5,295 nt of DNA from Chloroflexota bacterium. Its GTDB lineage: Bacteria; Chloroflexota; Anaerolineae; Aggregatilineales; UBA3940. The position numbers and the translations under genes are program-made. Below the pieces are notes generated by a model that saw nothing but the letters and a program-made list of their open reading frames with translations, did no database searches and was not told where the DNA came from. The stretch is from positions 1 to 5,295 of the forward strand of contig JAHEME010000264.1 of NCBI GenBank assembly GCA_024643825.1, given 5' to 3'. Positions 1 through 5,295 of the stretch are shown here, piece after piece; the first letter of the stretch is position 1, and each line of letters starts with the position of its first letter.

Positions 1-6
1 AGTAGA

Positions 7-819
7 TCATTGAGTTTGCCGGGGCTGGGTGGCGATCCAGGCGGGCAGCTCGGAAATACTTTCCAGCACAAAGTCCGGCTGCCGCGCTGCCGTGTCGAGC
101 ATAGCCCGATGTGTGACTCCGGTGAGTACGAGCAGTGTTGCGATCCCGGTATCATACCCCATCTGCATATCGGTCTCGATTCTGTCGCCCACGATCAAAC
201 ACTCTTCCGGTCGAACATCCAGACGTTCCAGCGCGGCTTCCAGCATCAGGCGTGATGGCTTGCCGGTGATCACCTCGACCTTGCGCCCGGTGCATCCTTC
301 CAGCGCCCCAATGACAGCAGCGGCGTCGGGCATCTCCTCTTCGTCGATGGGGCAGGTGGCATCTGCATTCGTTGCCACAAACCACGCGCCACGGCGAAGG
401 GCTTTGAACCCGATGGTGAGCTTATGATAATCAAAGGCCGGATCATAGCTGGCGATGACCACATCAATCTCATCGGGTTGTTCACTCACACGAAATTCAC
501 GGGCAAGCATAGCGACCAACCCTGGCTGGCTGATCGCATACACAGTTGCCCCCGGCCTCTCCTGATGCAGATAACGCATCATCGTCATGGAGGCAGAGAT
601 TACGTCCTCCGGCTCTGCCGGGAACCCAAATTGACTCAGGTTCCGTGCATGCCACGCGGCTTCCTCCAGCGCATTGGTCACAAACACAATGCGGCACCCC
701 ATCGCGCGCAAGGCGGCGACGGCCTCAACCGCCCCCGGTATCCGCTTGCTGCTGCGGTAGAGCGTTCCATCAATATCGAGGATCAAGCCCTTATACGGAC
801 GGGTAGCCGAAAGATTCAT
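7..819 (-). CDS. HAD-IIA family phosphatase (NagD-like)
   Basis: Cytoplasmic Mg-dependent phosphomonoesterase of 270 residues with a complete HAD core and a C2-type (NagD) cap. Motif I is LDIDGTLY, with nucleophile Asp15 and acid/base Asp17. Motif II is VTNA (47-50), where most relatives have VTNN. The cap, about residues 75-180, holds FDYHKL and FVATNADATCP. Motif III is Lys187 in TGKPS. Motif IV is GDRIETD (211-217), with metal-binding Asp212 and Asp217. LTGVT (232-236) is also typical. Known relatives act on nucleoside monophosphates, phosphoglycolate, glycerol phosphate or pyridoxal phosphate, so the substrate here is open. There is no strong ribosome site before the ATG; translation may depend on the EamA stop 15 bases upstream. 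The gene is complete and ends in TGA six bases from the window start. Confidence 0.93.
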   Translation of the reverse strand: MNLSATRPYKGLILDIDGTLYRSSKRIPGAVEAVAALRAMGCRIVFVTNALEEAAWHARNLSQFGFPAEPEDVISASMTMMRYLHQERPGATVYAISQPGLVAMLAREFRVSEQPDEIDVVIASYDPAFDYHKLTIGFKALRRGAWFVATNADATCPIDEEEMPDAAAVIGALEGCTGRKVEVITGKPSRLMLEAALERLDVRPEECLIVGDRIETDMQMGYDTGIATLLVLTGVTHRAMLDTAARQPDFVLESISELPAWIATQPRQTQ

Positions 820-834
820 AGCAGCGGCATCTCA

Positions 835-1695
835 TCATCCCAGCGCGAGGGCGGCTAATCCGAGCACCATGGCAAATGCCGCCACAATCCGGCGCGCAGG
901 TTGATGCTCTGCCAGCACCCGGCTGCCCATCAAAGAGCCAACCAATACACTGATCTCACGCGCCGGGGCAATATAGCTCACCGGGCTGAAGGTCAGCGCA
1001 AACAGAATCAAAGCATACGCCAGAATGCTGATCACGCCCACACCAATCGCCGACTTCCATTGCGTTTGCCATGCGAACCGAACATCCCCCCGGTGACGAA
1101 GCGCATACGGAGCCAGAATCAACATCTGCCCAAACGCGCCAGCAGATAGATACAGCAGCGGCGGCAGGTGAAGGTCTCGCACCGCATGGCGATCCCAGAG
1201 AGTATAGATCGCAATCACGGCCCCGGTAAGCAGCGCATAGACCACGCCCTTGTAGGCTCCGGAGGAGCGTAGCTCACTCCAATTTCCACTGAGTACCAGA
1301 ACACCAACAGCGATCAGAGTCGCCCCGCCCAGTGCCAGGATCGACGGTCGTTCGCCCAGAAATGCGATTGCGTAAACGGTGATCAGCAGCGGGCCGCTTC
1401 CTCTTGCCAATGGGTATACCAGCGAGAGATCGCCGAACTTATATCCCTGATTCAGCAGATAGAAATACGCCAACTGGAGCACGGCATTACCCGCCATCGC
1501 CACGATTTCCCGCCAGCCAATCGTTACTTCTCGCGTCAGCAGGATGATCACAGACACGGGCACAAACGTGACTACCATCGCAACAAAGATCAGCCACATG
1601 AAAGCCAGGTCGCCCTTGGCCCGCTTTACCAGCAGATTCCAGAACGCATGCAGGAAAGCCGATGTGAGAACGATAAGCAGCGCCAGCGTCGTCAT
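835..1695 (-). CDS. EamA/DMT-family transporter
   Basis: Inner-membrane protein of 286 residues with about ten hydrophobic helices in two EamA repeats, the usual drug/metabolite transporter layout and length. The N-terminal repeat opens with SAFLHAFWNLLVKRAKG and includes YPLARGSGPLL (94-104) and the typical FLGERPS loop (112-118). The second repeat begins near GAYKGVVYALLTG and ends with PAREISVLVGSLMG, a VLAEH loop and a last hydrophobic helix. The HAFWN opening recalls a DMT subgroup that, from memory, has been noted beside phosphonate-use operons; this is not proof of substrate. The ATG has a weak GAGAG nine bases upstream. The gene ends with tandem TGA TGA, 15 bases before the HAD gene, suggesting a shared transcript. 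It could export or import a small metabolite; the direction cannot be read. Confidence 0.92.
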   Translation of the reverse strand: MTTLALLIVLTSAFLHAFWNLLVKRAKGDLAFMWLIFVAMVVTFVPVSVIILLTREVTIGWREIVAMAGNAVLQLAYFYLLNQGYKFGDLSLVYPLARGSGPLLITVYAIAFLGERPSILALGGATLIAVGVLVLSGNWSELRSSGAYKGVVYALLTGAVIAIYTLWDRHAVRDLHLPPLLYLSAGAFGQMLILAPYALRHRGDVRFAWQTQWKSAIGVGVISILAYALILFALTFSPVSYIAPAREISVLVGSLMGSRVLAEHQPARRIVAAFAMVLGLAALALG

Positions 1696-1720
1696 GCTAC
1701 AGGACTCTCAAGAGGAGGGC

Positions 1721-1759
1721 AGAAAACAGGACAAGGGTACAGCACTGCCGTACCCTTGT
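1721..1759 (-). terminator. Hairpin with T-rich tail: candidate terminator or attenuator
   Basis: A perfect 10-base inverted repeat, ACAAGGGTAC and GTACCCTTGT, lies at 1731-1740 and 1750-1759. In minus-strand RNA the inner bases GGC and GCU can also pair (one G-U), giving about 13 pairs around a three-base loop. Transcription then reads CCTGTTTTCT, a modest U-rich tail. It sits 39 bases past the hydrolase stop and 25 bases before the EamA gene. This fits partial intrinsic termination or mRNA processing between the importer block and the last two genes. The tail is short and interrupted, and the symmetric repeat could instead be a protein-binding operator. Confidence 0.6.
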
Positions 1760-1798
1760 GAGGGACTGGATATTGCTCTCAGCATGCAGGCTTCCCTA

Positions 1799-2611
1799 TC
1801 AGATGATCGCCGGGTGGCGCATCGAATCGGGTATGGGAACCTCCAGCAGTCTGCATAACGTAGGCGCAATTTGAAGCTGGGATTTCGTCTCGCCCGTGTC
1901 CCCGGATCCCGTCGTGCCGGGCCGAATCAGGAACAGCGGCACTTCGCGTACATCCGGGGTCGTGCCTCCATGCAGCTTGTCAACGTTGATCCCGTGATCC
2001 CCGGTGACGAGGATGTTGTATCCACGTTCCATCCATTCCGTGATCAGGGTCGCCAGAAACATGTCCTGAAGGATCGCCTGATTGCGGTACTGGCTGGAAT
2101 CCGCCCCATAGGTCTCCCCCATGTTGTCCATCCCCATCGGGTGCAGCAGCAGATAATCCGGTTCGTACTTGCGAACCAGATGCCCGGCGGTGAGGAAGAG
2201 TTCCAGATCGGGATATTCATCCCGCATGTAGAAACGCCCATGCTGGATCAGCAGACTTTCGTCATCTACCTCCCGATCATCAATCGGATCAAACGGCGCG
2301 CGATTGTACAGTTCGGAGAACCAGAAGTACGCGGCGGCAGCAGTGGTCTTGCCCGCATCCCGGAATGCTTGAAACAGATTCGGCTGGTTGGATCGTCGCA
2401 CGACGTAGTTCGATACCACGCCATGCTGCGAGACAGGCAGCCCGGTATGGATCGTCTCATACATAGGCCGGGACATACTCGGAACTTCGCCGATGATCTT
2501 ATACAGACTGGCAAGCTGCGATTCGACTAGATGCCCCAGAAAACCCATCCCGGCGACAGCCGCGTCGTATCGCAAGCCGTCCGATAGAATGAGGATCGCT
2601 TTTTCGCTCAA
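1799..2611 (-). CDS. Alkaline-phosphatase-superfamily hydrolase (type I phosphodiesterase-like)
   Basis: Predicted metal-dependent phosphoesterase of 270 residues, resembling the type I phosphodiesterase / nucleotide pyrophosphatase family (PF01663-like). It has no signal peptide or membrane segment, so it should act in the cytoplasm. The strand KAILILSDGLR starts the fold and gives metal ligand Asp11. The segment PSMSRPMYETIHTG aligns with the nucleophile loop and points to Ser47. TGLPVSQHG follows. Later come Asp162 in GMDNMGETYG, Asp205-His206 in TGDHG and His214 in LHGG. The usual DxxGH motif is DNMGE here, with Glu166 where a His ligand is expected. The start is TTG in a TTGA overlap with the ATPase stop; no better start lies nearby, and the first strand needs this N-terminus. 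A G-run lies six bases upstream. It ends in tandem stops TGA TAG. The fold is likely; the substrate is unknown (phosphodiester, phosphomonoester or phosphonate). Confidence 0.85.
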   Translation of the reverse strand: MSEKAILILSDGLRYDAAVAGMGFLGHLVESQLASLYKIIGEVPSMSRPMYETIHTGLPVSQHGVVSNYVVRRSNQPNLFQAFRDAGKTTAAAAYFWFSELYNRAPFDPIDDREVDDESLLIQHGRFYMRDEYPDLELFLTAGHLVRKYEPDYLLLHPMGMDNMGETYGADSSQYRNQAILQDMFLATLITEWMERGYNILVTGDHGINVDKLHGGTTPDVREVPLFLIRPGTTGSGDTGETKSQLQIAPTLCRLLEVPIPDSMRHPAII

Positions 2612-3684
2612 GCCGTGCCCCCACTGGTGAGCACGAGCACCGCTCGGCGGGAGAACGTGACCTGCACTTTATCCCCAATCTTAGGAAGGTCCAGTTGTGG
2701 ATTATTGAACGTATCCATATGGAACTCGGCGTTGCCCACCTGAAACTGGATGCGAACAATGGAACCCAGGAAGGTAATACTCTGAATGACCCCTTCCATC
2801 AAATTCGCTTTTTCCCCATCAGCGAGGAAACTGATCCGTTCCGGTCGAATGGCCGTCAGAACCTTATCATTCGCCTTGACTCCATCCAGCGATTCCAGAG
2901 TCTGAATTTGCTGCCCTTCCAACCGAAGGATGCCTTCTTTGGGGTCAACCACGTCTGCACTGACCGTGTTGAGCGTCCCGACAAATTGCGCCACAAACTC
3001 GGTAGTTGGGAAGTTGTAGATTTCAAAGGGGGCGCCAACCTGTTCCATGCGCCCGGCATTCATCACAACCACGCGATCCGAGAGCGAGAGAGCTTCTTCT
3101 TGATCATGGGTCACATAAATAGCCGTGATGCCAAGCTGCTGTTGGATCGAGCGAATCTCGGCCCGCAGGGAAACGCGAATCTTCGCGTCTAGCGCGGAAA
3201 GCGGCTCATCCAGGAGTAGTACTCGCGGGCTGAGAGCCAGGGCGCGTGCCAACGCGACGCGTTGCTGCTGGCCTCCCGAAAGCTGATGCGGAAAGCGGTT
3301 TCCAAAACCCGCCATGTGGATGATGTCCAGCAGTTCACTGACGCGCTTCTGGATTTCATCTTTCGGTTTGTGGGCAACCATCATGCCGAAACCAACATTG
3401 TCAGCTACCGTCATATTCGGAAACAGGGCATAGGATTGGAACACCATCCCCACATTGCGCTGATTGGGCGGTTGGTTGGTGATGTCCTCGCCGTCAACGA
3501 CGATGGTTCCTGTGGTAGGAGTTTCAAAACCCGCTACCATCCGCAGAGTCGTTGTTTTTCCACAGCCGCTTGGGCCTAGAAACGAGACTAACTCGCCCCT
3601 CTCGATTTCAAGATTGAAGTCTCGTACTGCCCAGTGCTGTGATCCAAAAGTCTTGCCCACGCCGTTGATTGTCAGATAGGCCAT
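2608..3684 (-). CDS. ABC transporter ATP-binding protein (PotA/FbpC/PhnT class)
   Basis: Cytoplasmic ATPase of 358 residues that powers the importer formed with the two upstream permeases. All nucleotide-binding motifs are intact: A-loop aromatic Phe13, Walker A GPSGCGKTT (37-45), Q-loop Gln83 in VFQSYALFP, signature LSGGQ (135-139), Walker B LLLDEP (156-161, catalytic Glu160), D-loop SALD (163-166) and H-loop His193. The C-terminal part from about residue 235 carries a TOBE-type regulatory domain, including AIRPERISF and a final beta-rich segment. Length and layout fit importers of polyamines, ferric iron or 2-aminoethylphosphonate. The stretch THDQEEALSLSDRVVVMN suits PotA and PhnT-like proteins alike, so the substrate stays open. 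The ATG is preceded by GAGGT at five bases. Its TGA stop overlaps the next gene's TTG start. Confidence 0.95.
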   Translation of the reverse strand: MAYLTINGVGKTFGSQHWAVRDFNLEIERGELVSFLGPSGCGKTTTLRMVAGFETPTTGTIVVDGEDITNQPPNQRNVGMVFQSYALFPNMTVADNVGFGMMVAHKPKDEIQKRVSELLDIIHMAGFGNRFPHQLSGGQQQRVALARALALSPRVLLLDEPLSALDAKIRVSLRAEIRSIQQQLGITAIYVTHDQEEALSLSDRVVVMNAGRMEQVGAPFEIYNFPTTEFVAQFVGTLNTVSADVVDPKEGILRLEGQQIQTLESLDGVKANDKVLTAIRPERISFLADGEKANLMEGVIQSITFLGSIVRIQFQVGNAEFHMDTFNNPQLDLPKIGDKVQVTFSRRAVLVLTSGGTA

Positions 3685-3689
3685 GAAAT

Positions 3690-3694
3690 ACCTC
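3690..3694 (-). promoter_or_regulatory. Ribosome binding site of the ABC ATPase
   Basis: GAGGT on the minus strand, five bases before the ATG at 3684. It supports this start for the ATPase. The 61-base gap between the second permease and the ATPase (3685-3745) otherwise shows no clear promoter or hairpin. Confidence 0.65.
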
Positions 3695-3745
3695 GTTGTT
3701 TGATGTCAGGTCCTCGTCCCACCGGGGGATGTACCACGGATATCC

Positions 3746-4528
3746 TTATCGTGCGCCAGCCACCTGGCTTTCCGCTGCGGTGCCACGCCCAACCCACTGA
3801 AGCAGGCCAATCGAGGCCCAGGTCAGCAAGAAGCTAACCACCGAGAGCGCCTGCGGAGTGTAGGCGCGCATCGCACCGATTTCTTCCATGTAGGGGCCAA
3901 AGGCAGGCCACACTAAGAGCGATGCGAAGGTAAACTCGCCCATCACGATGGCAAACGTCAAGAAGACGCCGCTTAAGATCGCCGTACGCAGATTGGGGAA
4001 GATCACCCGCCCCAGGATCGTGCCCCACCCTGCACCCATGCTCAGAGCCGCTTCTGTGAGCGTACGAACGTCAATCGCTCGCAGGCCCGTATCCACAGCC
4101 CGATACATGTAGGGTAACGAGAGCACCACATAGCCAGCGATCAGGAGGATCGGGGTAGTGGTAAGAGTAAGCGGTGGACTGCCGTACAGTCGAATTAATC
4201 CGAAAACGAGGACGACGGCAGGCACAACAAACGGCATCAGGGTCACAAACTCAACTGCCGGGCGTATTTTCGGCAGACGCCAATGTACCCAGTAAGCCGT
4301 TGGCACGACCAGCAGCAAACTCACGACCAGCGTGATCGCCGCCCACAGCAGAGAGAACCCGAAGTGCTCATAGAAGGCCGGGTCACTGAAAGCGACTCGG
4401 TAGGCTTCAAAAGTATAGCGCCCCTTGAGCATCCGCATACTGAACTCAAAGACCGAGAATAGGGGAATAAAGAAATACAGGACGCCAACAAGGAAGATGA
4501 ACCATGCCCAAACGTTGAACTTCCTCAT
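3746..4528 (-). CDS. ABC transporter permease, second subunit
   Basis: PotC-like inner-membrane permease of 260 residues, the partner of the preceding permease in the heterodimeric channel. Six hydrophobic segments are visible, at about residues 8-29, 58-80, 94-115, 125-144, 184-206 and 228-246. The EAA loop is at about 159-178 (TEAALSMGAG, then RVIFP), and the conserved Gly and Pro are present. I chose the ATG at 4528 over the in-frame GTG at 4537: the ATG gives an ATGA overlap with the upstream stop and has a GAGGTG ribosome site six bases before it, which the GTG would lie inside. The length is usual for the family. It ends in TAA, 61 bases before the ATPase gene. The family is clear; the substrate is unknown. 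Confidence 0.94.
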   Translation of the reverse strand: MRKFNVWAWFIFLVGVLYFFIPLFSVFEFSMRMLKGRYTFEAYRVAFSDPAFYEHFGFSLLWAAITLVVSLLLVVPTAYWVHWRLPKIRPAVEFVTLMPFVVPAVVLVFGLIRLYGSPPLTLTTTPILLIAGYVVLSLPYMYRAVDTGLRAIDVRTLTEAALSMGAGWGTILGRVIFPNLRTAILSGVFLTFAIVMGEFTFASLLVWPAFGPYMEEIGAMRAYTPQALSVVSFLLTWASIGLLQWVGRGTAAESQVAGAR

Positions 4529-5295
4529 TTGACCCACCTCGCCGCACGCCGCTGCATCCAGATATAACTCGCCATACTGAGCGCCATGATGAGGATCATC
4601 CCTAGCGCCAGCGCATTACCCAGTCCGGGGTTGTACAGCACATCCCCCTGAATCTGAGCGCCAATCACAATCGTTACCAGATTGATGAAACTGCCGGAGA
4701 ACGCATAAGCCGTGGCATAAGCCCCAAATGCGTTTCCAAACAGGAGAATCATGGTACCAAGCAGAGACGGTAGCAAGATCGGAAACGCCACATAGCGCCA
4801 GTAGTGCCACGCGCTTCCACCCAGATTCTCACACGCTTCGCGCCATTCATTGCGAAGTCCATCCAGTGCCGGGGCCATAATCAAGACCATCAGCGGGAAT
4901 TGGAAATACATATAGACGATGCTCAATCCCCAGATCGTGTAAATCTTGAACCCCTGCGCATAAATATCAAGGGTGAAGACATCTCTCAGAATGCGAGTCA
5001 CTAGACCCGCATTGCCCAGAGTTGCGACAAAGGCAAATGCCAGTGGCACACCTGCGAAATTCGACGCTACCCCTGAGAAAGTGGTCAGGAATGTCCGAAG
5101 TTGTCGTGGTAATCCCCCCAGCACCACCGCATACGCCAGCAGGAATCCGAAAACGCCCCCGCCTAGAGCCGTAATGATGCTGATACTCAAGCTGGTTCGA
5201 TACGCATTCGTAAAATCACGCTCAGTGACAATCGCGATGATGTTAGCGAAGGTAAACCCACCCTTGAGGTCCTGAAAGCTTCGGAAAAAGATAGA
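4525..5295 (-). CDS. ABC transporter permease, first subunit (5'-partial)
   Basis: Inner-membrane subunit of a binding-protein-dependent ABC importer (PotB-like, BPD_transp_1 fold). The reading frame stays open to the window edge, giving 256 visible residues. A TTG at 5190 could be read as a start, but the 35 codons upstream of it read as normal permease sequence (SFQDLKGGFTFANI, then a NAYRTSLSISI helix start), so the gene is cut by the window and lacks roughly its first membrane helix. Several hydrophobic helices follow. The EAA loop that docks on the ATPase lies at about visible residues 153-175 (REACENLGG, then FPILLPS). The C-terminus is basic (RRAARWVK). The stop codon overlaps the next permease's ATG as ATGA, indicating translational coupling. 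The family is firm; the substrate cannot be told from the sequence. Confidence 0.93.
   Translation of the reverse strand, partial: SIFFRSFQDLKGGFTFANIIAIVTERDFTNAYRTSLSISIITALGGGVFGFLLAYAVVLGGLPRQLRTFLTTFSGVASNFAGVPLAFAFVATLGNAGLVTRILRDVFTLDIYAQGFKIYTIWGLSIVYMYFQFPLMVLIMAPALDGLRNEWREACENLGGSAWHYWRYVAFPILLPSLLGTMILLFGNAFGAYATAYAFSGSFINLVTIVIGAQIQGDVLYNPGLGNALALGMILIMALSMASYIWMQRRAARWVK
4533..4540 (-). promoter_or_regulatory. Ribosome binding site of second permease
   Basis: The minus strand reads GAGGTGGG here, within the last codons of the first permease. GAGGTG matches the anti-Shine-Dalgarno sequence and lies six bases before the ATG at 4528. This decides the start in favour of that ATG over the GTG at 4537, which falls inside the site. 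Confidence 0.75.

Noticed and set aside
7..819. HAD gene as phosphonoacetaldehyde hydrolase (PhnX)
   Set aside because: The cap lies between motifs II and III and the LTGVT and TGKPS motifs are of the NagD type; PhnX has a small cap after motif I with a Schiff-base lysine, which is not seen here.
29..858. Several plus-strand open frames (29-427, 424-858, 546-806) opposite the HAD gene
   Set aside because: They are complementary shadows of the HAD coding sequence, low in complexity, without motifs or convincing ribosome sites.
1711..1720. Plus-strand AGGAGGGC resembling a strong ribosome binding site
   Set aside because: No plus-strand start codon follows at a usable distance, and the only overlapping plus-strand frame (1544-1858) is antisense to two real genes' ends.
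1871..2530. Plus-strand open frame of 219 codons opposite the hydrolase gene
   Set aside because: It lies wholly antisense to a gene with clear family motifs, its protein shows no recognisable domain, and long antisense frames are common at this base composition.
2695..3192. Plus-strand open frame of 165 codons opposite the ATPase gene
   Set aside because: It is antisense to an intact ABC ATPase with all its motifs, and the translation resembles no known fold.
3685..3745. Possible internal promoter or terminator between the second permease and the ATPase
   Set aside because: Only a short GGATATCC palindrome is visible, with no convincing -35/-10 pair and no hairpin followed by a T-run.
4529..4537. 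GTG at 4537 as the start of the second permease
   Set aside because: It lies inside the GAGGTG ribosome site; the ATG at 4528 has correct spacing and an ATGA overlap with the upstream stop.

Overview
The window is a compact bacterial chromosomal segment of moderate GC (roughly mid-50s % by eye). All six protein genes read on the minus strand, so transcription runs from base 5295 towards base 1. Short gaps, two 4-base stop/start overlaps and a TTG start are typical of a bacterial operon. The phylum cannot be read securely from the sequence. The mix of genes would suit a Chloroflexota-like or other free-living bacterium, but that is only a guess.

Layout in transcription order. (1) 5295-4525: ABC importer permease, first subunit, with its N-terminus cut off by the window edge. 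(2) 4528-3746: second ABC permease, joined to the first by an ATGA overlap. (3) 3684-2608: ABC ATPase of the PotA/FbpC/PhnT class with a C-terminal TOBE-type domain. (4) 2611-1799: short cytoplasmic alkaline-phosphatase-superfamily hydrolase (type I phosphodiesterase / nucleotide pyrophosphatase fold), joined to the ATPase by a TTGA overlap. (5) A 103-base gap with a perfect 10-base inverted repeat (extendable to 13 pairs in RNA) followed by a T-rich stretch, which is a candidate terminator or attenuator. (6) 1695-835: EamA/DMT-family 10-helix transporter. (7) 819-7: HAD-IIA (NagD-like) phosphatase, complete. No solute-binding protein is visible; it would be expected beyond base 5295.

Working together: the two permeases and the ATPase form most of a binding-protein-dependent importer of the polyamine / ferric iron / 2-aminoethylphosphonate type. 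The hydrolase is tied to it translationally, and a second phosphatase of a different fold lies downstream with a drug/metabolite-type transporter. The simplest inference is an import-and-dephosphorylate cluster for a phosphorylated or phosphonate compound, but no substrate can be assigned from the sequence. I saw no RNA genes, mobile elements, CRISPR arrays or signs of gene decay.
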